Part shown: one piece after another, positions 15,561 through 25,073 of the stretch
How positions within the stretch are numbered: the first letter of the stretch is position 1
Layout: every line of letters starts with the position of its first letter
Source: Bacteroidaceae bacterium
GTDB taxonomy: Bacteria; Bacteroidota; Bacteroidia; Bacteroidales; Bacteroidaceae
DNA: 64,000 nt
NCBI GenBank assembly: GCA_017469685.1
Contig: JAFUFW010000015.1
Span: 41,710-105,709, forward strand
Reading direction: 5' to 3'
Translations under genes and position numbers: made by a program
Notes under the pieces: model-generated
What the model was told of the DNA's origin: nothing
Databases searched by the model: none
Seen by the model: only the letters and a program-made list of their open reading frames with translations

Positions 15561-18356
15561 ATGCCAATAAGAATAAATAAAGTAACAAAAGAATGTAGCG
15601 TCGGACTGCAGACCCTCGTTGACTTCCTCAACAAGAAGGGATTCACCGAGGTGGAAGCTAACCCTAACGCTACCATCACCGACGAGCAGTACGCACTCGT
15701 GCAGGCCGAGTTCAACAAAGACAAAGGCATGCTCGCTCAGGCACAGAAAATCTCCACAGCACGAAAAACCAAGGAGAAGAAAGAGACGATAGTGCTCACA
15801 GAGGACGACAAGGCACTGCCACTGACCGAAGTGCAGAAGCCTAAGATCGTTGGGCATATCGACCTCAATGCCAAGCCTAAGGCTCCGAAGCCTGCCGAAG
15901 AAGCTGCAGCACCAAAAGAGGAACCTAAAGCTGTAAACACCGAGAAGGCTATTACTGAAACAAAACCTAAGGACGAGGAAAAACCTGCACAGGAGACAAA
16001 ACCTGAGCCTAAGGAAAAACCTGCCAAGGAACAAGCTCCGGCACAAGAACCTCAGCCCAAGAAGAAAAAGGGCGGCGTGGAACTCGAGGAAGTAGACGGA
16101 GTATTCCGCGTCAAGAGCTCAGACGAACCAGCGCTGACACTCAACATCAAAGGCCACATCGACCTCGACTCCATAAACCAAAGCACACGCCCGCCACGCT
16201 CTAAGAAACGCGGACGCGGAGGATCGGCCAACGCCGGAGGCGCACAGCGACAGGGCGAAGGCGAAAACAGACGCAACAAAAAGAAAGGAGAGCGCGTCGA
16301 CATAAAGGCCGAAGCAGCCAAGCAGCAGAACCAAGGCAGCCAGAAGAAGAACAAAGGCTCGCAGCAAGCAGGCAACCAACAGGCCCAGGGCGGCAAGAAG
16401 AACAAACGCAAGAACCAGCCCAAGGAAGTGGTCCTGCCCGTGGAGCAGAGCGACGAGGAAATAGCTAAGCAGGTGCGCGAGACGCTCGCACGCCTCACCT
16501 CCGGCAAGAATGCCTCGCTCGGAAAAGGCGCCAAATACCGCCGCGAGAAGCGCGAGAACATACGTGCCGGCATCGAAGCCGAGATGGAACAGCAGGAACA
16601 GGAGTCCAAAATCCTGAAGCTGACAGAGTTCGTCACTGCCAACGAACTGGCATCGATGATGAACGTGCCCGTCACGCAAGTCATCGGAACGTGCATGAGC
16701 CTCGGCGTGATGGTAAGCATCAACCAGCGCATGGATAAAGAAACCATCGACCTCGTAGCCGATGAGTTCGGATTCCAGACGGAATATGTCAGTGCCGACG
16801 TAAGCGAAGCCGTACACGAGGAAGCCGACGACGAGGCAGACCTCGTGCCCCGCGCTCCAATAGTAACGGTTATGGGACACGTCGACCACGGTAAGACATC
16901 GCTGCTCGACTACATCCGCAAGACCAACGTCATTGCCGGTGAGGCCGGAGGCATCACCCAGCACATCGGTGCATACAACGTGAAGCTCGACGACGGCCGC
17001 CACATCACCTTCCTCGACACTCCCGGTCACGAAGCATTCACCGCAATGCGTGCTCGCGGTGCACAGGTGACGGACATCGCCATCATCATCATCGCTGCCG
17101 ACGACGACATAATGCCGCAGACGAAGGAAGCCATCAACCACGCAGTGGCCGCCGGCGTACCCATCGTCTTCGCCATAAATAAGATCGACAAGCCCGCTGC
17201 CAACCCCGAGAAAATCAAGGAACATCTGGCGCAGATGAACTTCCTCGTAGAGGACTGGGGCGGCAAGTACCAGAGCCAGGACATCAGCGCCAAGAAAGGC
17301 ATGGGCGTGCCCGAACTCATGGAGAAAGTGCTACTCGAAGCCGAGATGCTGGAGCTCAAGGCCAACCCAAACCGCAAGGCCACCGGTTCGATCATAGAGT
17401 CGTCGCTCGACAAGGGCCGCGGATACGTAGCCACCGTGCTGTGTTCAAATGGTACGCTACACCAAGGCGACATACTGCTGGCCGGCACTAACTACGGCCG
17501 CATTAAGGCTATGTTCAACGAGCGCGGACAGCGCATAAAGGAAATAGGCCCGTCAGAAGCTGCCACAGTGCTCGGCCTCAACGGCGCCCCGCAGGCCGGC
17601 GACACCTTCCACGTCATGGAAACCGACCAGGAAGCCCGCGAGATAGCTTCGAAGCGCGAGCAACTGCAGCGCGAACAAGGCATCCGCACACAGCACCACC
17701 TCACGCTCGACGAGATCGGGCGCCGCATCGAACAGGGCGGCTTCCAGGAGCTCAACGTCATCGTCAAGGGCGACGTCGACGGATCTATCGAAGCCCTCAG
17801 CGACTCGCTCATCAAGCTCTCAACCGAGAAGATTGCAGTCAACGTCATCCACAAGGCCGTCGGCCAGATCTCAGAGAACGACGTCTCGCTCGCTGCCGCC
17901 TCAGATGCAATCATCGTCGCCTTCCAGGTGCGCCCCTCTGTTCAAGCCCGAAAGGCTGCCGAACAGCAGGGCGTAGAGATACGCACCTACAGCATCATCT
18001 ACGATGCCATCGAGGAAGTCAAGGAAGCTATGGAAGGTATGCTGGCTCCCGAGCTTAGAGAAGAGGTCACAGCCCAGCTAGAAGTGCGACAGGTGTTCCA
18101 CATATCAAAGGTCGGCACCGTGGCCGGAGCCTACGTCGTTGACGGCAAGGTCAGCCGAACCAATAAGGCTCGCATCATCCGCGACGGTATCGTCATCCAC
18201 ACTGGAGCCATCGATGCCCTCAAGCGCTTCAAGGACGACGTTAAGGAAGTGTCCACCAACTTCGAGTGCGGTATCTCGCTCGTGGGCTACAGCGACATTC
18301 GTGAAGGCGACACCATCGAGACCTTCCAGGAAATTGAGGTAAAGGCAAAACTCTGA
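15561..18356 (+). CDS. infB: translation initiation factor IF-2
   Basis: This GTPase places initiator tRNA on the ribosome. The 931-residue protein has an N-terminal IF2_N module, then a long Lys/Glu/Pro/Gln-rich unstructured region (about 90-330), a second IF2_N-like region (about 350-400), and the G domain with GHVDHGKTS near residue 438, DTPGHE and NKID. Domains II-IV follow to the end. The length and low-complexity spacer are normal for Bacteroidetes IF-2. It is the last gene of the rimP operon. Confidence 0.96.
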   Translation: MPIRINKVTKECSVGLQTLVDFLNKKGFTEVEANPNATITDEQYALVQAEFNKDKGMLAQAQKISTARKTKEKKETIVLTEDDKALPLTEVQKPKIVGHIDLNAKPKAPKPAEEAAAPKEEPKAVNTEKAITETKPKDEEKPAQETKPEPKEKPAKEQAPAQEPQPKKKKGGVELEEVDGVFRVKSSDEPALTLNIKGHIDLDSINQSTRPPRSKKRGRGGSANAGGAQRQGEGENRRNKKKGERVDIKAEAAKQQNQGSQKKNKGSQQAGNQQAQGGKKNKRKNQPKEVVLPVEQSDEEIAKQVRETLARLTSGKNASLGKGAKYRREKRENIRAGIEAEMEQQEQESKILKLTEFVTANELASMMNVPVTQVIGTCMSLGVMVSINQRMDKETIDLVADEFGFQTEYVSADVSEAVHEEADDEADLVPRAPIVTVMGHVDHGKTSLLDYIRKTNVIAGEAGGITQHIGAYNVKLDDGRHITFLDTPGHEAFTAMRARGAQVTDIAIIIIAADDDIMPQTKEAINHAVAAGVPIVFAINKIDKPAANPEKIKEHLAQMNFLVEDWGGKYQSQDISAKKGMGVPELMEKVLLEAEMLELKANPNRKATGSIIESSLDKGRGYVATVLCSNGTLHQGDILLAGTNYGRIKAMFNERGQRIKEIGPSEAATVLGLNGAPQAGDTFHVMETDQEAREIASKREQLQREQGIRTQHHLTLDEIGRRIEQGGFQELNVIVKGDVDGSIEALSDSLIKLSTEKIAVNVIHKAVGQISENDVSLAAASDAIIVAFQVRPSVQARKAAEQQGVEIRTYSIIYDAIEEVKEAMEGMLAPELREEVTAQLEVRQVFHISKVGTVAGAYVVDGKVSRTNKARIIRDGIVIHTGAIDALKRFKDDVKEVSTNFECGISLVGYSDIREGDTIETFQEIEVKAKL

Positions 18357-18380
18357 GCTTGCGCAAGCGCGAAGATTAAT

Positions 18381-18437
18381 GTTCAAAGTCTAATGTTAAA
18401 CGACCTCCGGCAGGATACTTAACATTAAACGTCAAAC
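18381..18437. repeat. imperfect inverted repeat in the infB-cvpA gap
   Basis: TAATGTTAA (about 18391-18399) and TTAACATTA (about 18419-18427) form the core of an imperfect inverted repeat. Further AACATTC/AACATCC heptads lie at about 18506-18536. The whole 200-base gap between infB and the CvpA gene looks like repeat debris, with no gene. Confidence 0.5.
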
Positions 18438-18559
18438 TGCGGCTCATCCGCGACCCATAAGCATTAAATCTTCTGCCCGGCCATAGGCCGCTTCGCTAAG
18501 CAAAGAACATTCCACCTTAAACATCCAACATTCAACTACGGCAATCGGCCGTGAAATTA

Positions 18560-19045
18560 ATGAACGGTTTCGACATATTATTCCTTTTCGTGCTCGCCAT
18601 AGGGGCGTTTCGCGGCTGGACAAACGGCTTGCTGAAGGAAGTGCTCGGCCTCGTGGGCATCTTCGTGGGACTTTACGTAGCCTACCTCCTCTACGACCAG
18701 GTGGGCTACGCACTGGCTCCCCATATCGGCACTTCGCCAAGCGTTGCCAGCATCATAGCTTTCGTGCTCATCTGGATAGGCGTTCCAATCCTCCTCGGGG
18801 TGCTGGGCTCGTTGCTCACAAAAGTTCTCGAGTGGATTGGGCTCGACGGAGTCAACAACCTGAGCGGCGCACTCGTGGGCATCATCAAGTATGCCATCGT
18901 GCTCGGCGTTATCTGCAACGTCCTCTCCATCATCCGGCTCATAGGCGAGGAATCGCAACACAACTCCTTGCTCTTCGGCCCACTCAAACAGACAACCTCC
19001 ATAGCTTTCGACATGGCAAAGAGCCAGTGGCGTGGGGCTAAGTAG
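18560..19045 (+). CDS. CvpA family membrane protein
   Basis: A 161-residue protein with four or five hydrophobic segments and the CvpA-type start NGFDILFLFVLAIGAFRGW, followed by GLLKEVLGLVGIFVGLYVA. Family members are inner-membrane proteins; the founding member was needed for colicin V production in E. coli, and the general role is unsettled. The ATG at 18560 is used rather than a GTG nine bases upstream. It lies between infB and a regulator gene, with no operon evidence. Confidence 0.85.
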   Translation: MNGFDILFLFVLAIGAFRGWTNGLLKEVLGLVGIFVGLYVAYLLYDQVGYALAPHIGTSPSVASIIAFVLIWIGVPILLGVLGSLLTKVLEWIGLDGVNNLSGALVGIIKYAIVLGVICNVLSIIRLIGEESQHNSLLFGPLKQTTSIAFDMAKSQWRGAK

Positions 19046-19127
19046 CCCGACTGAGACGGCAAAATCATTCCCTGCACGTCAGAAGAAGGTTTGCCTTTAC
19101 AACTCATAACCTAAGAAGATTAAAACT

Positions 19128-19829
19128 ATGAAAAAGAGTATAGCCTTCATTGTCTTCATCACAATCATTGCTGCATCCGTAGGTGCCGGCATTGACAGCC
19201 TCATACGCGCAGAGCGAAGTGCTCAGCTCGACGTCGACAGGGCCCTTTCGCTGACACTGCAGCGCTGCGAGAGCGGGCGCATAGATGCCGACACTATCCG
19301 CGTCTACCGCAGCCTGATAGCCATGGATGCTGTGCGAGACACGGCCTATCTCTCCATGACCGTCAGCGGCGAGGGCGAGCGCCGAGAGGCCAGGCTACAT
19401 GCCAACACAGGCTTGACGGCATGGGATGTCTGGCGCCTCTCTGACCAGCGGGCCACAGGCGCACTGGCAGCCCTGGCTGCGCTGTGGGCCTTGGCGAGCA
19501 TGTTGTGGCTGCGGCGCGGGCGGCAACAGCTGGAAGGTCTTGTCTTCATCGGTTCCCTTTGCTTCGACACCGCCAACCACACGTTCAGCGTCGGCCGTCG
19601 AAGCGTGCATTTCACCCCAATGCAGGGACAGCTCATGGAACTCTTCTTCCATGCACCCGACCATAGGCTGACGCACGAGGAGATTTGCAACCAACTTTGG
19701 CCACGAAAGCCAAATGCGAACGAGACTCTATACAGCCTGATCCGCCGTCTGAAACCTTTAGTTGAGGAGAACGGCCGGTTGCACATAGAATGCGAGCGCG
19801 GACGTTCTTACAGGCTGAGCGAGAATTAG
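19128..19829 (+). CDS. membrane-anchored OmpR-type winged-helix regulator
   Basis: In this 233-residue protein, residues about 5-25 and 113-131 are membrane segments flanking a short extracytoplasmic loop of about 85 residues. Residues about 140-230 are a winged-helix DNA-binding domain of the OmpR C-terminal type (FTPMQGQLMELFF, LTHEEICNQLWP, ETLYSLIRRLKPLV, YRLSE). There is no receiver domain, so the protein resembles ToxR-type one-component sensors but with the opposite domain order. Immediately downstream are operator-like repeats (19843-19879) in front of the DUF3098 promoter; OmpR-type domains typically bind direct repeats about 10-11 bp apart, which fits. Confidence 0.8.
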   Translation: MKKSIAFIVFITIIAASVGAGIDSLIRAERSAQLDVDRALSLTLQRCESGRIDADTIRVYRSLIAMDAVRDTAYLSMTVSGEGERREARLHANTGLTAWDVWRLSDQRATGALAALAALWALASMLWLRRGRQQLEGLVFIGSLCFDTANHTFSVGRRSVHFTPMQGQLMELFFHAPDHRLTHEEICNQLWPRKPNANETLYSLIRRLKPLVEENGRLHIECERGRSYRLSEN

Positions 19830-19842
19830 TTCGGCCACTATT

Positions 19843-19879
19843 TCAGACGTCTGACAGGATAATGTCAGACAAATGTCAG
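19843..19879. promoter_or_regulatory. operator-like palindrome and direct repeats
   Basis: A 12-bp palindrome TCAGACGTCTGA (19843-19854) overlaps CTGACA (19851-19856). This is followed by TGTCAG at 19863-19868 and 19874-19879, exactly 11 bp apart. The site lies just upstream of the DUF3098 promoter and just after the winged-helix gene. Binding is inference. Confidence 0.5.
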
Positions 19880-19887
19880 GAAGTTTA

Positions 19888-19920
19888 TTTGGTGGCAGCT
19901 TCGCTTTTTGCTTACCTTTG
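19888..19920 (+). promoter_or_regulatory. promoter of the DUF3098 gene
   Basis: TTTG at 19888-19891 and TACCTTTG at 19913-19920, 21 bp apart. It supports the ATG at 19954 as the start. Confidence 0.7.
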
Positions 19921-19953
19921 CGGCGATTTCTAACGCTAAAAAGCAAAAAGCAA

Positions 19954-20271
19954 ATGAAAAAGCAAACCTCAAGTATTCCTAAGACACACGCGAAGCACAC
20001 CTGGCGTTGTGCCTTTGCGTGGCAGAACTTTGCGCTTGCGGCTGTCGCCGTAGCGTTCATCGTGACGGGCTTTCTGCTTATGCTGCCCGAGACTGACGTC
20101 CGCAACCGCCCCGGCGGTCGCTTTGCCCCTGCCCCCGGCCCGGGAGCCTTTGATGCCCGGCGCATTCGTGTAGCCCCTGTCCCCTGCTTCATCGGCTTTG
20201 CCATGATGCCGCTGGTGATTATGTATGTTCCCCGAGAAAGAAAAAAATCCATTGCAGAGAAGATTATTTGA
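19954..20271 (+). CDS. DUF3098 family small membrane protein
   Basis: A 105-residue protein with two membrane segments. It fits the Bacteroidetes DUF3098 pattern: WQNFALAAVAVAFIVTGFLLM, then FDARRIRVAPVPCFIGFAMM. Family function is unknown; in many relatives it neighbours cell-division and undecaprenyl-phosphate genes, which is not so here. The start at ATG 19954 follows the promoter at 19888-19920; an upstream in-frame ATG at 19873 lies before that promoter and is rejected. The proline/glycine stretch PGGRFAPAPGPGAF between the two helices is longer than I would expect for this family. Confidence 0.78.
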   Translation: MKKQTSSIPKTHAKHTWRCAFAWQNFALAAVAVAFIVTGFLLMLPETDVRNRPGGRFAPAPGPGAFDARRIRVAPVPCFIGFAMMPLVIMYVPRERKKSIAEKII

Positions 20272-20391
20272 TTTTCCTTCGCTCATTCCGAGGATTTTAT
20301 CTACTTTTGCATCGCGTTGTACGCTTTTGCGAACCTTTATCTTTAAACACTCAACTCTAATCTGCGGCTATTGTCGCACATAAAAACTACA

Positions 20392-23300
20392 ATGAAGCAT
20401 TTCCGTTTAGTGGACAACCTGCTGGGCTGGCTGGCTTTTGCCATCGCGGCCTTCACCTATTGCTCCACCGTCGAACCGACAGCCTCGTTCTGGGACTGCC
20501 CCGAGTTTATCACCACAGCCTACAAACTTGAAGTGGGGCACCCGCCAGGGGCACCCTTTTTCATGATTACTGGCAACCTGTTCACCCAGCTCACGTCAGA
20601 CCCTGCCAAGGTGGCTCTGATGGTGAACCTTATGAATGCTCTGCTCTCGGCCCTGTGCATCATGTTTCTCTATTGGACTATCTCACACCTGGCGCGCAAG
20701 CTTATCTGCAAGGACGGATGGGTTGAGACAGCAGCCCAGCTTATCGCCGTCGAGGGCGCAGCTATGACGGGCGCACTGGCTTACTGCTGGAGCGACACGT
20801 TCTGGTTCTCAGCCGTCGAAGGCGAGGTCTATGCCTACTCCAGCCTCTTCACGGCTGTCGTGTTCTGGCTCATGCTCAAATGGGAGGATAATGCTGACAA
20901 GCCTCACTCTGACCGCTGGCTGGTGCTCATAGCCTACCTTACCGGTCTCTCCATCGGAGTTCACCTGCTGAACCTTCTTTGCCTGCCTGCTCTGGTGCTT
21001 ATCTACTACTACAAGCGCTCGCAGAACGCCACTCTGAAAGGGTCCATCTATGCCCTTTTAGGCTCTTTCGTCCTGGTGGCAGCAGTGCTCTACGGCATTG
21101 TTCCCGGCATCGTGAAGGTTGGCGGATGGTTTGAGCTTTTGTTCGTCAACACCTTCAGCCTGCCCTTCAACAGTGGCCTCATCGTTTACATTATCCTGCT
21201 CGTAGCCGTTGTGTTGTGGGCCATCTGGGAAACCGTGGCCGAACGCTCACGCCTGCGCATGAACATTGCTTATCTCATTGCCGTGGCCATGCTGGGCATC
21301 CCGTTCTACGGCTATGGCTGGAAAAGCATAGCCATAGGCGTCGTCGTCATCGCCGCCCTGTATGGTCTGCTCCAATGGAAGCGTGAGGGGCAGCCTCTCG
21401 TCTCGGCCCGCGTGATGAACACCTCGCTGCTGTGCATGCTGATGATAATGATTGGCTACTCGTCGTACGCCCTCATCGTCATCCGCTCCACTGCCAACAC
21501 GCCTATGGACCAGAACTCGCCCGAGGACATCTTCACCCTCGGCAGCTACCTCAACCGTGAGCAGTACGGCTCGCGCCCGCTCTTGTACGGCCAGGCCTAT
21601 AACTCGCAGGTGAAACTAAGAAGCGAGGGTGGCTACTGCGTGCCAGTAAGCACCGAGGGAGCTGCCGTGTACCAGCGCAAGGAGAAAGCGACTGCCGACG
21701 AGCCCGACCGCTACGAGATCCAGCGTCACGACATTGAATACGTCTACGCTCAGAATATGTTTTTCCCCCGCATGTACTCCGATCGCCACGCCTCAGCCTA
21801 TGAATCGTGGATGGGAGGCGTCGAAGGTTATCAGGTGCCTTACGACCGCTGCGGCGAGCCCATTATGGTGAAGATGCCCACGCAGCTGGAGAACATACGC
21901 TTCTTCCTCTCCTATCAGGTCAATTTCATGTACTGGCGTTACTTCATGTGGAATTTCGCAGGGCGCCAGAACGACATTCAAGGCAACGGCGAACTCGAGC
22001 ATGGCAATTGGCTCTCCGGCATCCCGTTCATCGACAACGCCCGCCTGGGCAACCAGAACATGCTGCCTGCTGAGCTCCGCGAGAACAAAGGGCACAACGT
22101 GTTCTACTGCCTGCCGCTGCTGCTGGGCCTGCTGGGCCTCTGCTGGCAGGCTTGGAAAGAGCGCGACGGAGACCCAATCGGCGTCAAACAGTTCTGGGTT
22201 GTCTTCTTCCTCTTCTTCATGACAGGCCTCGCCATCGTCGTGTATCTGAACCAGACACCCCAGCAGCCTCGTGAGCGCGACTATGCCTATGCCGGCTCCT
22301 TCTATGCCTTTGCCATCTGGATTGGCTTGGGCGCAGCCGCCGTTGCCGACTGGCTTGAGCGCCGCACAGGCAAGGCCATGCTCGGTGCGCTGCTTTCGCT
22401 CGTCTGCCTGCTCATTCCGCTCCAGATGGTCTCACAGACGTGGGACGACCACGACCGCAGCGGGCGCTACACCTGCCGCGACTTCGGCGAGAACTACCTT
22501 CAGAGCCTGCCTCAGGAGGGGTTCCCCATAATCTTCACCAACGGCGACAATGACACCTTCCCGCTTTGGTACAATCAGGAGACGGAAGGCGTGCGCACCG
22601 ATGCACGCGTCTGCAACCTCTCTTACCTGCAGACCGACTGGTATATCGACCAGATGCGCCGTCCGGCCTACGACTCGCCCAGCGTGCCTATCTCGTGGAA
22701 GCGCATTCAGTATGTGGCCGGCACCCGTGAAGGCATTCGTGTGCAGCCAGAGACTCTCAAGCAAGCCATTGAGTATTACAAGGACGACCCCATAACCTCA
22801 CACCAAGTCCTCGGCGAGAATCCCTACGAGCTCTCTACCATCATCGACAAATGGGTCCTCAGCGATAAGAAGGAGATGCAGATTTTCCCGACCGACTCTA
22901 TGGTCATCACCATCGACAAGGAAGCCGTGCGCCGCTCTGGCATGATGATTCCGGGCGACTCCATCCCCGACGTGATGCACATATCGCTCAAGGGCAAGAG
23001 TGCCGTCTACAAGAGCGAGATGATGATGTACGAGATGCTGGCGCGCTGCAACTGGGAGCGTCCGCTCTTCGTAGCCATGACCGTAGGCTCTGACAACTAC
23101 GGCAACCTCGGCAACAACTTCGTACAGGAGGGCCTCGCATATCGCCTCACTCCCTTCAACACTAAGGAGTCGGGTCAGCGCGTCGACACCGAGAAGATGT
23201 ACGACAACCTTATGAACCGCTTCAAGTTCGGAGGCGTCAGCAATCCCGACCTCTACCTCGATGAGACGGTCACCCGTATGTGCTACACCCATCGCCGCAT

Positions 23301-23700
23301 CTTTGCCCAGCTGGCAGTAGAGCTGATGAAGGAAGGCAAGCAGGACAAGGCTCTCAAGGTGGTTGAGAAAATCGAGAAGGAGATACCGGCCACAAGCGTG
23401 CCGCACAACCATCAGGGCGGTTCGCTCGAGCTGGCTCAGGTCTACCTCGACTGCGGCAAGAAGCAGAAGGCAGCCGCCATAGCCGAAGCTGTGGCTCAGA
23501 ACGCATCGGAGTACTGCCGCTGGTTCACCAGCCTCTCTGACCGTCGTCTGCAGATGAGTGCCGAGGACTGCTACTACTATCTCCTCCAGCTCAGCAACTC
23601 ACTCAAGATACTTGATGCGGCCGAATCTGACAAGGCTGATACCTTCGACATGGCATTGCAGACATATTTCGAGCAGTTCCAACGCCGGACGAATTATTGA
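20392..23700 (+). CDS. DUF2723 membrane protein (GT-C/TMEM260-like)
   Basis: This 1102-residue integral membrane protein has about twelve hydrophobic segments in residues 1-690 and a soluble C-terminal part with TPR-like helices at about 960-1090. The N-terminal signature is TVEPTASFWDCPEFITTAYKLEVGHPPGAP (split here; key residues W-D-C-P-E-F and G-H-P-P-G-A-P), the hallmark of DUF2723. The animal homologue TMEM260 is an O-mannosyltransferase, so a glycosyltransferase acting on exported proteins is plausible. The ATG at 20392 is preferred to a TTG at 20371. A TACTTTTG at 20302-20309 may be its -7 element. Confidence 0.88.
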   Translation: MKHFRLVDNLLGWLAFAIAAFTYCSTVEPTASFWDCPEFITTAYKLEVGHPPGAPFFMITGNLFTQLTSDPAKVALMVNLMNALLSALCIMFLYWTISHLARKLICKDGWVETAAQLIAVEGAAMTGALAYCWSDTFWFSAVEGEVYAYSSLFTAVVFWLMLKWEDNADKPHSDRWLVLIAYLTGLSIGVHLLNLLCLPALVLIYYYKRSQNATLKGSIYALLGSFVLVAAVLYGIVPGIVKVGGWFELLFVNTFSLPFNSGLIVYIILLVAVVLWAIWETVAERSRLRMNIAYLIAVAMLGIPFYGYGWKSIAIGVVVIAALYGLLQWKREGQPLVSARVMNTSLLCMLMIMIGYSSYALIVIRSTANTPMDQNSPEDIFTLGSYLNREQYGSRPLLYGQAYNSQVKLRSEGGYCVPVSTEGAAVYQRKEKATADEPDRYEIQRHDIEYVYAQNMFFPRMYSDRHASAYESWMGGVEGYQVPYDRCGEPIMVKMPTQLENIRFFLSYQVNFMYWRYFMWNFAGRQNDIQGNGELEHGNWLSGIPFIDNARLGNQNMLPAELRENKGHNVFYCLPLLLGLLGLCWQAWKERDGDPIGVKQFWVVFFLFFMTGLAIVVYLNQTPQQPRERDYAYAGSFYAFAIWIGLGAAAVADWLERRTGKAMLGALLSLVCLLIPLQMVSQTWDDHDRSGRYTCRDFGENYLQSLPQEGFPIIFTNGDNDTFPLWYNQETEGVRTDARVCNLSYLQTDWYIDQMRRPAYDSPSVPISWKRIQYVAGTREGIRVQPETLKQAIEYYKDDPITSHQVLGENPYELSTIIDKWVLSDKKEMQIFPTDSMVITIDKEAVRRSGMMIPGDSIPDVMHISLKGKSAVYKSEMMMYEMLARCNWERPLFVAMTVGSDNYGNLGNNFVQEGLAYRLTPFNTKESGQRVDTEKMYDNLMNRFKFGGVSNPDLYLDETVTRMCYTHRRIFAQLAVELMKEGKQDKALKVVEKIEKEIPATSVPHNHQGGSLELAQVYLDCGKKQKAAAIAEAVAQNASEYCRWFTSLSDRRLQMSAEDCYYYLLQLSNSLKILDAAESDKADTFDMALQTYFEQFQRRTNY

Positions 23701-23704
23701 CCAT

Positions 23705-23773
23705 ATTAGCAAATTAACAGATTAACAATTAACGGCCTTATGGCTTGCATTGCAAATCTGTTAATTTGCTAAT
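23705..23773. repeat. 19-bp perfect inverted repeat
   Basis: ATTAGCAAATTAACAGATT (23705-23723) has its exact reverse complement at 23755-23773 with a 31-base loop. It fills the gap between the DUF2723 and deacetylase genes. Units such as TTAACAG, ATTAACA and ATTAACG again show a 7-bp period. Confidence 0.85.
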
Positions 23774-23789
23774 TCGTTAATATGCTATT

Positions 23790-24488
23790 ATGCTAATAGA
23801 ACAACCCGCCCGCTTCCTGCGGTGGATCTATCCTCATGCCGTATGGCGGATGGATCCGTCGGCGAAGGCTATCTACCTTACCTTCGACGACGGGCCCATC
23901 CCCGAGGCTACTCCCTATGTCCTTGATACCCTGGCACACTATGGTATCAAGGCCACTTTTTTTGTCGTAGGCGACAACGTGCGCAAGCATCCCGACATCT
24001 TCAGCCAGGTTGTCGCTGCCGGACATCGCATAGGCAACCATACCTACAACCACATCGGCGGCCTGAAATACCTGAGCAAGAACTACGTCAAGAATGCTGA
24101 GAAGGCGCAGGAGCTGATCCTGGACTCACAATCAGCAAGCCACTACGATGATAAAGCGTCCGCTGCGCAGCCCGCAGCAAATGGAGAATTGCCTGGCATG
24201 GCGTGCACGAAACTCTTCCGCCCGCCACACGGATGGATGCGAGGGCTGCAGTACAAAGCCATGCGCCGCCAGGGGTATAAGATAATCATGTGGGACTTGG
24301 TCACGCGCGACTACAGCACATGGCTCACGGCCGACGAGGTGCTGGATAATGTCAAGCACTACGCTCGCAATGGTTCGATCATCACCTTCCACGATTCCCT
24401 CCGCAGCATCGACAAGCTGCACAAGATTCTCCCTGCAGCCCTCGAATGGCTGATCAGCCAAGGCTATGAATTCCGCGTCTTCGACTGA
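23790..24488 (+). CDS. polysaccharide deacetylase family protein (NodB fold)
   Basis: A 232-residue member of carbohydrate esterase family 4. Motif 1 is TFDDGP (residues 31-36, metal Asp), motif 2 is GNHTYNH (the two metal histidines), motif 3 FRPPHG, motif 5 ITFHDS. Such enzymes remove acetyl groups from N-acetylglucosamine polymers or peptidoglycan. Between helix and motif 3 there is an extra stretch of about 20 residues (around 110-135) that looks inserted. There is no signal peptide, so it may be cytoplasmic or membrane-associated. Its 3' end overlaps the convergent queH by 25 bases. Confidence 0.88.
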   Translation: MLIEQPARFLRWIYPHAVWRMDPSAKAIYLTFDDGPIPEATPYVLDTLAHYGIKATFFVVGDNVRKHPDIFSQVVAAGHRIGNHTYNHIGGLKYLSKNYVKNAEKAQELILDSQSASHYDDKASAAQPAANGELPGMACTKLFRPPHGWMRGLQYKAMRRQGYKIIMWDLVTRDYSTWLTADEVLDNVKHYARNGSIITFHDSLRSIDKLHKILPAALEWLISQGYEFRVFD

Positions 24489-25072
24489 TTCATAGAGAAC
24501 TCGCACCCGCAATAGAGCTGATTATAAAAAGCATATTCCTTCAGCAACTGGCCGCGGCGCTCCTGCAAGCCGCCACGCCGCCAATTCTGAGCCCAGAACC
24601 GAGCGCCGGCTACAGCAGATTCAGCTGCGTGGCCGGCGCTTTCTATTTGGTCGAGACGTTTCCAACGCGAGGAAGCCAGCGTAGTAGAAAACCAGTTGAT
24701 GCCGAGCTCCACGGCCTTGCGCGCAGCTGCCGTAAGGCGCAGCTCAAAGCAGCGGGCACAGCGCAGCCCACGCTCGGGCTCACCTTCGAGGCCGCACACC
24801 CCTTCAAGCCATTCCTCGTGGCGCCAGTCGTCGTCAATCCATCCTATGCCGAGGCTCTCGGCGTGGCGCTTGCTCTCAGCCTTACGGATTTCATATTCCT
24901 CACGAGGATAAATGTTGGGGTTGTAATAGTAGATAGTGGGAGTGATACCGTTGGCCAACATCCATTCCACGATGGCGCTTGAGCAAGGGGCACAACAGGC
25001 GTGCAGCAGCACACGCTCCAGACCGTCGGGAACTTCTATGGAGCTCTTTGTCTTACTCATACCCTTATTCAT
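24464..25072 (-). CDS. queH: epoxyqueuosine reductase QueH
   Basis: Carries out the last step of queuosine synthesis in tRNA, reducing epoxyqueuosine. The 202 residues hold the QueH cysteine motifs: HACCAPC (25-31), RCARCFELR and YCGCEFS, expected to bind an iron-sulfur cluster and a second metal. WFSTTLASSRWKRLDQI is also typical of Bacteroidetes QueH. I chose the ATG at 25072, one base after the stop of the upstream methylase gene, instead of a start at 25102 inside it. Translation is thus likely coupled to the methylase gene. Confidence 0.9.
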   Translation of the reverse strand: MNKGMSKTKSSIEVPDGLERVLLHACCAPCSSAIVEWMLANGITPTIYYYNPNIYPREEYEIRKAESKRHAESLGIGWIDDDWRHEEWLEGVCGLEGEPERGLRCARCFELRLTAAARKAVELGINWFSTTLASSRWKRLDQIESAGHAAESAVAGARFWAQNWRRGGLQERRGQLLKEYAFYNQLYCGCEFSMNQSKTRNS

Positions 25073-25073
25073 A

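Noticed and set aside
19873-19953. Upstream ATG (19873) as the DUF3098 start
   Set aside because: A well-spaced promoter (19888-19920) lies downstream of that ATG, and the DUF3098 pattern starts after 19954.
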